A DNA stretch of 36,524 bases from Pigoraptor vietnamica (taxonomy: Eukaryota; Opisthokonta; Filasterea): assembly GCA_943704525.1 (NCBI GenBank), contig CALSCQ010000321.1, positions 1 to 36,524 on the forward strand, given 5' to 3'. Shown here in pieces: positions 20,382-31,314 of this stretch (the first letter of the stretch is position 1; every line of letters starts with the position of its first letter). Below the pieces are notes generated by a model. It was not told the DNA's origin. It saw only the letters and a program-made list of their open reading frames with translations, and did no database searches. The translations under genes were made by a program, and so were the position numbers.

Positions 20382-23300
20382 ATGTCGGCGTCGGTGAAAG
20401 TCGCCGTGCGCGTGCGGCCGTTCAACTCGCGCGAGCTGGGGCTCAAGAGTCGCTGCTGCATACGGATGAGCGGGCGCACGACGACCATCTTCCGGCCGCA
20501 AGATGCCCTCACGGACCGCAGCGCGCCGATGTCGTCGGCCGCGGATGCGAAGAGCTTCACCTTTGACCACTCGTACTGGTCCATGGACACGTCCGGCGGC
20601 CCTGATGCGCCGTTTGCGTCGCAGCAGACGATATACGACGACGTGGGGAAGGAAATGGTCGAGCATGCGTTCGAGGGGTACAACGTGTGCATCTTCGCGT
20701 ATGGCCAGACGGGATCGGGCAAGTCGCACACAATGATGGGGCGGCATCGCGCCGAGGGAGACGCGAGCGGGAACGGGCCGACGGCCGGAGATGACCGCGG
20801 GCTTATTCCGCGCTGTTGCGAAGACTTGTTTGCGCGGATGGCGCTTGATGCCGCGAAGGACGCCGACTTGTCGTTCAGGGTGGAGGTGAGCTACATGGAG
20901 ATATACTGCGAGCGCGTGCGAGACCTGCTCAACCCGAGGAACAAGGGCAACCTGCGCGTTCGCGAGCACCCTGCGCTCGGTCCGTACGTGGAGGACCTGT
21001 CGAAGTTGGCGGTCTCTTCTTACGACGACATTCGCCACATTATGGACGAGGGAAACAAGGTGTGCGAACTGGGGCGACGAGATTCCCCTTTTCATAGTGG
21101 CCATAAACGGTCTCTGTGTGTTGCAGTCACGCGCACGCGAATTTGTGCGGTTTTTCATACCTATTTGGTCTTCGTCATTGCTCCCCGCGCTCGTGTGTGC
21201 AGTCATGTGTTGTTCTTGGCCTTCGTTATGACCAACTCTCCACGTTAAGCTCCCGCTGTCGCTTGCCTGTTTGTCCCAGGCACGCACGGTGGCAGCGACG
21301 GCCATGAACGAAGTGAGCAGCCGGTCGCACGCCGTCTTCACCGTCGTCATGACGGCCGTGCGCGCGGATCGCGAAACGGGCCTGAAGGGAGAGAAAGTGA
21401 GCCGCATCAACCTCGTCGATCTCGCTGGATCCGAGAGGGCCGACTCGACCGGCGGTGCCACTGGCGACAGGCTCAAGGAGGGATCGGCCATCAACCAGTC
21501 GCTCACGACGCTGGGCAAAGTTATTGCGGCGCTTGCGGACCAGGCTGCGGGCGCGCCGTCGTCGCCGGACGGTGGCGGTGCGAAGAAGCGGAGGAAATCG
21601 GGTGCGCCGGAACGCGCAGCGACGGGCTCTCGCAAGGGGGCCGCGGGGACCGGTGCGGGGCCGTCGTCGTCGTACATTCCGTACCGCGATTCGGTGCTCA
21701 CGTGGCTACTGAAGGAGAACCTCGGCGGCAATTCGAAGACGGCGATGGTCGCGGCGATAAGCCCCGCAGACGCCAACTACGAGGAGACGCTGAGCACGCT
21801 GCGATACGCCGACCGCGCCAAGCGAATTGTGTGCAGGGCTGTCGTGAACGAGGACCCCACGGCGCAACTCATCCGCCAGTTGCGCGAGGAGCTGGCGGTC
21901 CTGCGTGCAAAGCTTGTGGACTCGGAGGCGGCGCCGAAGCCCGCCGCTGCTGCGCCCGCGGACGACGCCGGGGATGGCGGGAGTGCGAATCACGCGGCCG
22001 CGCAAGCGCAGGAGGAACTCATGCGCGTGCGCGACAAGTTGGCTGAGTCTGAGAAGATTATGGCGGAGCTTAACGAGACATGGGAAGAAAAGGTGCGTGC
22101 ACCCTTGCGCAGGAGTTGTGTTGTGTGCACTGCAAATGAGTCCGTGGGAGGTTCGCGCTGTGTGTTGCATTACGCCTGCTTTGCGTATGTCGCTTGATGT
22201 GCCCCTCAATCGCCATGGGTCTTACACTGTGTCGTCTCTCCCCTCTGCAGTTGCGACGAACAGCCGAGATTACGCGCGCGCGCGAGCAGGCCCTCGAGGA
22301 GCTCGGCCTTGCGCTGGGCGAGGACGGCGCGGGAGCGGTCGTGGGTGTGCACTCTCCGAAGCGCATGCCCCATCTCGTCAACCTCAACGACGACCCCCTC
22401 ATGAATGAGTGCCTGCTTTACCACGTGCGGTACCCCGGAACGACCCGGATCGGCTCCGGCGGCGCCAACGAGCCGCAGGACATTGTGCTCAACGGCGAGC
22501 TCATTCTCCCGGCCCACTGCTCGATCGAGTGCGCGGAGGACGGCACCGCACTGCTGCGCGTGAGGCCGGGCGCCGCGGTGCGCGTGAACAACGCCCACGT
22601 GGACCCTGTTGCGCCCTTTCGCCTGTCGTCCGGGATGCGCCTTTTGATTGGCGACCGCCACGAATTTCGCTTCTTGAATCCCATCGAGGTTCGAAAGCGG
22701 GCGGGCGAACGTCCGCCACGGTCCACCCTCGGCATTGGCGCTGCGAATGGATCAGCCGGCGGCAGCACCGAGGACCTCGCGACATCTGCCCCGGAGGCGG
22801 CGACGCGCAGTGCTGCAGACGCTGAGTCGGAGGCGCAGCGGTTGGCGGTGGAAAGAGAGGCAGAACGACTGGCGGCGGAGCTCGTCGCAGCCCAACGGGA
22901 GGCTGCTGAGAAGGAGGCCGAACGATTGGCGGCGGAGCTTGTCGCAGCGCAGCGCGAAGCCGCCGAGAGGGAGGCGGCTCTGTTGGCAGAGAGGGAAGCT
23001 GCGGAGCGCGCCTTACGGGAAGCGGCCGAGCGCGAGGTGGCGGAGGCGGCGGAGAGGGCTGCGATGGAAGCAGAAGAGCGACGGCAGAAGGACCGTGCTG
23101 ACCAGCTGGCCCGCATCGCAATCGAGCGCTGGCGGGTGTACCGCGGGGGCACGCTGAAGGAAGGCGTACTGTCGGCGTCAGCGATGGTGAAGGAGGCGAA
23201 CGCGATTAGTGCCGAGTTGGGACGCGGCGTGTCGTTTCAGTTTACAGTCGAGTTCGATTCGCCGTACGCGCAGCGCCTTTTCGACCGCGCGCGCCACGGG

Positions 23301-26092
23301 CACCGCACGCTCACGCGCCACATCAGCGACGGCACGCTCGTTGAGCACGCCGATCACCACCACCCAGCGAGTGCGACGGGGTTGCCACTCCTCGAGCGAT
23401 CGTGCTACGACCCCGACGCTTCGCTCCCCTTTTGCGGCCCACACGCGCGCGTGCGCTCGGTCGCTGTCGAAGTGTGCGACGCCACCAACGCGCACGTGAC
23501 GACGTGGTCGCTTGCGGAGCTGCGTGCCCGCCTTCCCGCCATGCGCGAGCTCCTGTCGACGGTAGGCGAAGAGACGACAGTCGCTGCAACGGCGACTGCG
23601 CGCCGTCGCACCACAATGTCGTCGCGGCGAGCCGATCCCTTTGAGGACGCGGTGCCTTCGGACAGGTACCTGGGCCGCGCGTACGTTGCGCTGTTGGCGC
23701 CGGCGAGCAGCCGGGCGGCCGACGTGACGGCGGCGATCATCGATCCGCACGGCCGGGTGCGCGGGCGGTTGCGAGTGAATGTGTGCGCGATCCCTGAAGA
23801 CGAATACACGACGCCGCCCCCCTTTGCAGAGCGGCTGGAGATGCACCTCGCGGAGGACGAGGGCGCCGCTCCCTTCCGCTTTGCCATCGGGGTGCTCGAG
23901 GCGACGGGGCTCGGCGACGATGTCTGGGACGGGGACGCCGTCGCCCCGTTCTCGTCGGTGCGCGTGTGCGGGCGCTTTGCGCGGCTGGGAATCCACTCGG
24001 CCGCACACCCCGACGCAGCCATCCGGGCCCAGGCCTCGTTCCCTGACCACGTGACCGGCACGACGGCGCGGTTCGACCACTGGACGGAGGTGACGATTTC
24101 CGGCGCTGACGACGTCGCCGCGATGCTGGCCGACGACGCGTTGGCGATTGACGTGCACGTGAAGCCGTCGCGCCCGCACCTCGATGAGCTCGTAGCCGGT
24201 CGCCACGTTCCGGCCATCGTCGCGCACGCGGACCCATCGATGTATGACCGCGCTCGCCTTGCCAGCGCCCAGGCGGCGTTTGCGGACATTCTGCGCTCGC
24301 AGCAGTACGAGAAAGGGCGCGCCCGGTCGTTTGTCGCGGCGGCGTCCCGCTCGGAACTCCCGCGGCCTCGGCTGCTGTCGGATGGTGAGGGCATCGCAGT
24401 GTCTGTGAGTCCGCTGCGAGCGGCGTCGCCATCGCGTGCCTCGTCGCCACCGCAGTCGTCAGCGTCCTCGTCCGTTGCGGCGCCCGCACACGCTGCGCGT
24501 GCTGCGCCGGCAGGACAGCTCCGCTACGACGTGCTCGGGTGGTTTGAGATAAGCGAGCCGTGCGAGACGGGCGAGCACGTGCCCGTTCCGGTCGACTTCA
24601 ACGAGCTTCCCGAGGGCGTGTTTCTCCTCCGTCAGGGGCTGCAGCGGCGGATTGCTGTCGCGTTTGCGCACGAAACGTCGGGGCGCTTTTGCGTGCGCAC
24701 GATCACGGCGATTTCCGCCGGCAACGTGCGGCACCGCAAGGACGCCCCGCCCGACTCTGTGCCATTCTTTGTGCCACTGCGCATTGTGTCGCAGCCGGTG
24801 CGCGTGGGCGGCCGCAACAACGGGATGAGCATCGTCCGCGCGGAGGGCGCGTGGGACAGCAGCCTCCACGACTGCGCACTCCTCAACCGTGCGACCGCCG
24901 CCCGTGAGCGCGTCTATCTGACGCTGCACATGGAGGTGGCTATAGACGGGTGTGAGAAGCCCGTGTCATTGTCGCGGGACGTGTGCGTTCGCGTGCACCC
25001 GCGCGACTCGCGCCCGCAGCCCGCTCGGCCCGGGATCCTTCGCAACCTGTGGTCGTCTTCGCCGTCCCCGCAAGCGGCATCGCCCCTCGCTGCGGCCCTG
25101 GTGGCCCGAGGGGCAACGTCCGGCACGCGCTCGTCGTCGGTGTTTGACGTGTGTCTGCGCCGCGAGAGTGCGCTTCGACGTGCGAGTGTGGTGCTCGACA
25201 CGTCGCACGTGTACGTGCGCGGCGAAGAGAATCTGGGAGGGTGGCGGCCGCTGGGGCCCGCGTTCCTGCTCGGCCACGCACAGGAGCAGCAGGACCACCT
25301 ATGGTTCATCGCGCATGCTGAGTACGCCCGACAGCTGCTGCAGTGCGGCCAGATTGCGGGGGTCGACATTGAGAGGGGCGCTGGCGATGTGCCTCGGTGG
25401 TCCGCCGAGAGCATCGTGGAGTTGTGGCGCCGTCCAATGCTATGGGTGGGTCTCGCGCACACACGACATACGCGATGCACACACGCGCAAACACGTGCAA
25501 GCACGCTTACGAACGCGTTTTTCAAAAATGTTTTGGCTCTCGTGTTGCGTAGCCTGTACTCACGTGCTCCACGCGCTGAAAATGTAGGAGCGCGCCGGAT
25601 TGGAACCCCCGCCCGTTGCGCGCAAGTCGGACGGAGCAAATGGGGCCACGAGGACGTCGCTGGCGGAGGGACGCTCGCCGTCTGATGCGGGCAGTGCCGG
25701 TGGGGTGTCTGACGCGACGGAAGACGACGACCTGCAAGGCGCAACCGACTGGATGGGGCAGGCACGCGAAGTCCCGCGCAGGTGCGTGCCTTTTGAGATT
25801 CTGTGCACTCTGTGCTCACGTTGTTGCGACTGGCGTGTTGCTTCGTCGGCGTGTATGTGTAACGGGTGTGCGGACATTGCAGCGATGCCGTAACGATGCG
25901 CGGCTACCTGAACTCGCTCGAGAACGCCGGCGACACGTGGACGCGGCGGTGGTTCGAGGTGCGCAGGCCGTACCTCCACGTGTTCGAGTCGAAAGCGGAC
26001 CCTGTCGAGCGCACTGTCGTCAATCTCAGCACGTCGAAAATCGAGTACAGCCACAGGCAGGCCGCCATGCTCCAGGTGCGCGGCATCGTCAT

Positions 26093-26154
<62 letters not shown>

Positions 26155-26426
26155 TGTGCGTCGCGGCTTTCCGTTCTTGTGCATTATTTTGCTGACCGCA
26201 CACGCACGCACGCACGCAGAGGCCCTACACATTCTCGATCTGCACTCGGTCGCGCGGGTTCCTGTTGCAAGCGTCTAGTGAGAAGGAAGTGGGCGAGTGG
26301 CTTTACTCGCTGGACCCGCTCGTCATGGGCGCGGCCGTGTCGCGGTCCGGGCTGCTGAACCCCCTCCTCGCCAGCGCGCAAGGGCAGGGACAGCGCCGTG
26401 CGGCGTCGCCGAATCACAGGGCGTGA
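20382..26426 (+). CDS. Kinesin-3 (KIF1/UNC-104-type) motor with FHA and PH domains
   Basis: Plus-end-directed microtubule motor that carries vesicles. Six exons: 20382-21059, 21280-22092, 22251-25445, 25588-25781, 25883-26075, 26220-26426; 1759 residues. Motor domain: [14 protein letters not shown] at the start, P-loop GQTGSGKS at 108-115, switch I NEVSSRSH at 236-243, switch II DLAGSE at 273-278, and [20 protein letters not shown]. The FHA domain lies at about 545-640 ([19 protein letters not shown]). A Glu/Ala-rich coiled coil with [17 protein letters not shown] repeats spans about 680-785. KIF1B/DUF3694-like regions follow ([22 protein letters not shown]). The C-terminal PH domain at about 1630-1735 contains [20 protein letters not shown] and [20 protein letters not shown], very close to KIF1A and fitting phosphoinositide-dependent cargo binding. 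Loop 12 is unusually long and basic. Intron 5 holds a GT microsatellite. Confidence 0.95.
26097..26152 (+). repeat. (GT)n microsatellite in kinesin intron 5
   Basis: Pure GT tract beginning about 20 bp after the donor GTGCGC, in intron 26076-26219. The acceptor of the same intron is preceded by a short CGCA run. Confidence 0.95.
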
Positions 26427-26693
26427 CGGTGGCAGCTAATGAAGTGTGTGAATAAGGATTCGGGCTTGGCGTAAATTGGTGCCCTACACACTCACTGTGA
26501 CAATGTATTCGCCACAGGCGTTACGAACGTGCGAACGCCCGTCCATCGACCACCAACAACGCCCCCCCCTGCCTCGCGCAGTTCCCCATGCCTCGCGCAG
26601 TTCCCCAAGAATCGCGAGCCTCAAACGCACCGAGCGACACGCCACGCGACACCAACGCCACACAATGTACAAACGCCGCCCTCAAATATCACA

Positions 26694-28789
26694 CTATACG
26701 ATGTCCGGACCCAACGAAGACGAGTTGCCGCCGGACGGCAGGCGCTCGTGGTCGTCGCGCCTGAAGCATCGTCGCCACGAGCGATTTCGGCACATGCGCG
26801 GCCAACGCAATCCGAGTCCCTCGGAAGAGAAGCACGTGGACCAGCAGTAGCAGCACTGCGTGAGCGAGTAGAGCGCAAACGGCGCCGTCGTGAAGACGAT
26901 GATCGATATCGTCGCGTACTCCGCGGGGACGACGTAGCGCGTGATGAGGAAGGCGAGCAGCACGTAGACAACCAGAAAGCGCCAGACGTGCCACATGATG
27001 CAGCTGCCTTGGCCCACGCACGCGGCCCCCGGCGGCCCTGGTACGTACTGGTACGTGTACTCAGGGAGAATGGGGTGCGGTTGGAAACCGCCGGGAAAGC
27101 CCGAAGCAGGTCCACCGCCCGCGTGCAACGGTGGCATCCCGACGTTGACGTGCGCCTGCGGGGCGCCCGGTATCTCGAACAGCACGGCGTCGCTTGGGTC
27201 CAGCGCACACTCGGCCAGGCGCGCGCGGAACGCGGGCTTCTTGAGAAAGTCGACGTCCGTACCCGACAGGAGTGCCGGCATGGTTCCGACGAAGTTGACC
27301 TTCGCAGTGCCCGTCCCGCGCAACGGCGCGCCCGGTTGCGGCTGCTTGTCGAACGTCCCCGTTGCGCCGTAACTCGCGACCTTCGCTTCGTGCGCATGGC
27401 AGGGCGTCGTCGCACGCGGCGTGGCAGCGGATGATGGCTCGACGTCAGGGGCTGCGCTGGCGCTGCTTTCGTCCTGCGCAACGGCGGCGTACTCGGCGCA
27501 CTTGATCATGCGGACCCGATCGTGGAGCACGAGGCACGTCGTGCTCGTGTTGAACTGCCGGGAAACAACCGGCATGCTGAGTTGTCGGCGAAAGCGGTGG
27601 CCCTCGCGCGCGGCGGCGGACATGCGGCGGTTGCGATGCTGTCGCGGCTGCGGCGGCGCAGGAGGGGGAGGGGGAGGGGGAGGGGGAGCTGTAGGCGCCG
27701 GCGGCTGCGACTGCGATTCCATCGGGGCGTTCGAGACGAGATTGTCCGCGGACGACCCGCGTTGCATTCGCCCGGTGGGGGACATGGCACGCACGGCCGC
27801 GCTCGGCGTCGCGCATATTTGAAGGGCGTTGCGGCTGCCGTGGAAGGCCTTGGAGTGCAGCTTTGCCGTCTCCGCCTTGCGACGCATTGGAACGGACCTG
27901 CACGCGCTCACGTGGGACTGAGGGGACGTGAGGTCGACAATGTAGTACTCGACGTCGCCGCATATGGGCGTGTTGGTGAGGGGATTGAGAGCCTCGACGC
28001 GGACGAGCTGAAGGGGTCGGCGCAGGCGGAGGAGAGTGAGACCACCACACTCGAAGGACAGCAGAAACTAGAATATGAACACTCCATAATGCAGTGCAAA
28101 GATTGAATACTCATTCACACATGCCAACAAAGACGCAACAACACACGCACTCGCACACACATGCGCGTACACACGCACACACTCACGCACGTACGCACAC
28201 ACACAAACACAGAGAGTTTTTTCCTCTCAACCACCATTAAAAGAAAAACGCAACTCGCATTTTCATTCCCTCCGAGCTGGAACTCACATTCCGGCCCCTT
28301 CGGTAGAAGAGGATCTTATTGAGGTGGTGCGCGGCATAGTGCGAGTAGAACACGTTGTCCTCGTTCTCAGGGTCCTGCGTCTGCACGCGCGCAAGCACGA
28401 AGTCTGGAAACGGGACAAGGACAAACACGCGTTAACAATGACTGCCCGCGGCTCGATAGCAGCCGGCATGGCACGTGGGCAACACATGGCGATACAGGCG
28501 CATGGCGACGCACACATTCCTCGTGAGCGGTATGGTCGACATTACGTATCCGGCACAGTCCCAAACACGGAAGGGCACTCGTGGTACGTCAGTGACAGCG
28601 ACTTCAGCACAAGCAACATTGCGATAACTTGCCTCTTCCCTTCTCTGCGTGCAGTTGAATGAGCGACTCGAACGTCTCGAGGGTGAACGGGTCCTCGTTC
28701 TCAAGCGGTATCACATCGACGACAGTGCGGCCGTCCCGCGCCACGAGCTCGAGATAGCGCGGAAGGCGGGACGCGCCATTCGACGCCAT
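26694..28789 (-). CDS. Unrecognised protein with C-terminal membrane hairpin
   Basis: I do not recognise this family. Three exons on the minus strand, 28789-28633, 28403-28288 and 28067-26694, give 548 residues in closed phase. The N-terminal ~150 residues look like a folded domain: RYLELVARDGRTVVDVIPLE, ENEDNVFYSHYAAHHLNKIL, then VRVEALNPLTNTPICGDVEY. A low-complexity middle holds a run of about nine prolines near residue 220, encoded by GGGGGA repeats read in antisense. Near the C-terminus two hydrophobic segments (WRFLVVYVLLAFLITRYVV; ATISIIVFTTAPFALYSLT) flank a short loop, followed by a Cys-rich (CCYCWSTC) and basic tail. The first intron appears to be GC-AG: AG then GCAAGT is the only strong donor giving the right phase. 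Coding is supported by sustained G/C-ending codons and intact phases, but the function is unknown. It converges on the kinesin gene with about 270 bp between stops. Confidence 0.68.
28139..28215. repeat. Imperfect CA/CGCA tract in intron 2 of the unrecognised gene
   Basis: ACACGCAC-type repeats with interruptions in intron 28068-28287, reading GT in the sense of the gene. Confidence 0.85.
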
Positions 28790-29157
28790 TGCGACGCAGG
28801 GTTTTCTCTCCGCAGAATGACCCTTCGTGCAACGGTGTTCGTGCGCTGAAACACACTCAACCGAGATTCACCCTACTTCCAGCTATTAGAAAAGGATTCC
28901 AACTCACGCACGAACTATAGGTCCTGCGCGCCACACGTGTCGATGAGTCGGAAGAGAGCCTGCCTACCGCCGGAAAATGCCGAGATGTCGCGTCGGCGTT
29001 GCCGGTTTTGCCGATTGATGCGTGGTGACGCCACTCGCACGGGCCGGGCCGAGCATAGAGTCAAGACTAACGCAGCAGGCAGTCGATCCTGTTGAAATAA
29101 CCACACGAATAGACGATGCGTCTGCTCCGTGTGCAAGGACAGTGGTTCTTGTGTATG

Positions 29158-29190
<33 letters not shown>

Positions 29191-29715
29191 TTTTGTGCGT
29201 GTGCGCTCGTGTGAGTTTCTCGCCGCGGGTTTTTTTTGCCCCGGGGGCTTTTCAATAACAAAAGAAAAGGGGAATCGCACAAGCGCAAGCAACTCATTCG
29301 AGAGTCAAACACGCGCAGCGCAGGCGAAGCCCACCATTGTCTCTGCCCCATGCGCGGTTGTTCAACGACGCTTTTACACACACGTACGCACACACACAGA
29401 CACGCATACACGCACACGCACACACAAAAGAGCGGACTCCATTCTATGTGCAAGTGAGAATATTAATAAACGGCGTATTTTCGCCGACTTGCTGGCACGC
29501 GAGGAATGCCGACGCGACAATAGGACAGTTTTGGCCGTTTGGCATCGCCAACGGCTTTGGTCCAGACAGTCCGGATCGCAAGTCTATTCCTCGTATATCT
29601 TACGGGCTTAAGTTTTTCAGCCACACAGAACAATGCCTTCAACTCGCACAAAGATCCCGAAGAACATCAGAATGGGACGGAGGAAGCAAATTTGTGTGTG
29701 GCAGATCATTTTAAA
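28790..29715. other. Intergenic spacer with GT and CA tracts
   Basis: A 0.93-kb spacer between two minus-strand genes: the 5' flank of the 548-residue protein and the 3' flank of PPIL1. It contains a GT tract at about 29154-29188 and a CA tract at about 29382-29428. I see no gene. Confidence 0.5.
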
Positions 29716-31073
29716 TCAATACACTGATGCCTTCACAATGGTCACGTTCTCAACGGGCCTGCTTGAGCGACAGTGTGGGATAGAAATAAGCCAACAGCTA
29801 CGTGGCGGTATAGTTCCTCGCACAGACGAATAGCAGCATTACACACACACACACACACACACAGACACACACACACACACACACACACTCTCGCCTGTCG
29901 TTTGCACCCGTCTCGACAACGCCCATGCGCTGAATGTTCTTCATGCCGCTGCTGATGCGGCCGAATATTGTGTGCTTTCCTGAAACAACGCACACGCAAG
30001 AGTTACAAGGACGCGAGGAACGGTACACTTGCGCTCACGAAAGACACGCAAACGCACGCGCACACAACAACACAGACGGACAACACGCATACACATACAT
30101 ACATACGGACACTCACAGACACAATCACGCACGCAATCACACACACAAAGTCCACAGAAAGACGCAGGCACACGCATACACACACACGCGCCGCACAAAC
30201 AATTAACACACACAACTTTCACACTATCTACATTGAACACGTACCGTCAAGCCACTGCGTGGGCGCAAGTGTGATGAAAAATTGGCTGCCGTTTGAGTTG
30301 GGCCCGCTGTTGGCCATGGACACCACGCCCGCCCCCGTGTGTTTCAGCTCCTTGTGGATTTCATCCTCAAACTTAGCCCTGCCGTAGACAGTGACACATA
30401 CATGTTAGTATGTATATGTTTTTAAACAGGGAGGCAACATGTAGTAGTGACCGGGCCAGTGAGAGTTACTCATTGGCACAGCGAGTGAAGAAGTCTCCGC
30501 CAGTGAGTGCATGCATCCGCGCCTCCACCGTTGAGCCACACACCCGTAAATTGACTGGCCACCCCTGCCGGTGCCAGTGGGGTCGCCGCCTTGAATCATA
30601 AAGTCCTAATGAAAGGGGATGCCATGAGATTCACATTTTGTGCCAGCCGAGGCGCTCAAATGAGAACACCGTCGCATGTAGTGTCACAGTACGGACGTTA
30701 TATAACGGATGCGAACCTTGATAATACGGTGAAAGATGGTGCCATTATAGTAGCCTCGTCGCGCCTGCGCGAAATGATGTGTTGGAGGGCGCAGTCTCAG
30801 GGCATGCAGAAGTAGACAAGTGCGTGGGCACAAAAATGAGTCCGTGAACACGCCTGCGACTCTCACCAGCTCAGCAAAGTTCCTGCACGTTTTGGGGGCG
30901 TGATCCCAGTAGAGCTCAACCGCGAACGAGCCCTACAGCAAAACAGAAGTGAGAGTTTCAAAAATGTGAGATTAGCTCCTTGACCGAGACATGTGTGCAC
31001 CACCACACACACACACCATGCTCGTTTCGAACGTGACGGTGGCCGGTTGCCACGACTCTCCCGGGACGCTCAT
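29716..31073 (-). CDS. PPIL1: PPIL1, spliceosome-associated cyclophilin (peptidyl-prolyl isomerase)
   Basis: Peptidyl-prolyl cis-trans isomerase of the PPIL1 type, a component of activated spliceosomes. Seven exons on the minus strand: 31073-31017, 30932-30867, 30764-30717, 30605-30544, 30378-30245, 29979-29895, 29758-29716; 164 residues against 166 in human. It begins [19 protein letters not shown] and includes [33 protein letters not shown] and [20 protein letters not shown]. The catalytic Arg is near 54, GSQFF follows, and the cyclosporin-contact Trp near 120 lies in TQWLDGKH. The last junction is best explained by a GC donor (CAG then GCGAGA), which gives [12 protein letters not shown] exactly aligned with the family. 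A GT donor six bases further on (exon end 29889) would add two residues. It shares a short head-to-head region with the peroxiredoxin-like gene. Confidence 0.93.
29841..29888. repeat. (CA)n tract in PPIL1 intron 6
   Basis: CA tract with one CAGA interruption, reading GT in the sense of PPIL1. It begins only a few bases after the splice donor. Confidence 0.93.
30066..30190. repeat. Imperfect ACA-rich tract in PPIL1 intron 5
   Basis: CA-rich, heavily interrupted sequence (CATACATA, CACAGACACAA and similar units) within intron 29980-30244. It looks like a decayed microsatellite. Confidence 0.7.
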
Positions 31074-31314
31074 TCTCCAGAACAGCCACGACAATTCACG
31101 TCAGGTCGACTCCCTAAACTCGAAATCGTGTTCCAGTAATGAACGAGCAGCTGGCACATGTCGAAAAATGCATCTTTCATCCGGGGTGAGTGCGCACTGT
31201 TTTTTCGATTGTTCCGCCGAGGACCGAGTGAGCCCTTTGTTCAAGCAGTAATCTTCTCACCTCTGCCCTTTTTCTTATTTGAAGCTCATCCCAGTGGCGC
31301 TGGGATTGAAAAAA
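31074..31314. promoter_or_regulatory. Short bidirectional region between PPIL1 and peroxiredoxin-like gene
   Basis: Only 241 bp separate the two start codons. A leader intron is plausible for the right-hand gene: donor GGGGTGAGT at 31186 and acceptor after a T-rich stretch at 31284. An ATG at 31168 would then be in frame with the main reading frame (adding 16 residues), and another at 31139 would open a short upstream frame that stops just before 31315. Confidence 0.4.

Noticed and set aside
20289-21776. A 495-residue open frame antisense to the kinesin motor
   Set aside because: It is the complement of conserved kinesin motifs and spans an intron of the real gene; no family resemblance.
30485-30515. 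Short minus-strand stretch in PPIL1 intron 4 readable as [11 protein letters not shown], a possible extra exon
   Set aside because: Joining exon 4 directly to exon 5 matches the cyclophilin family without a gap, and the stretch lacks a good acceptor-donor pair in phase.
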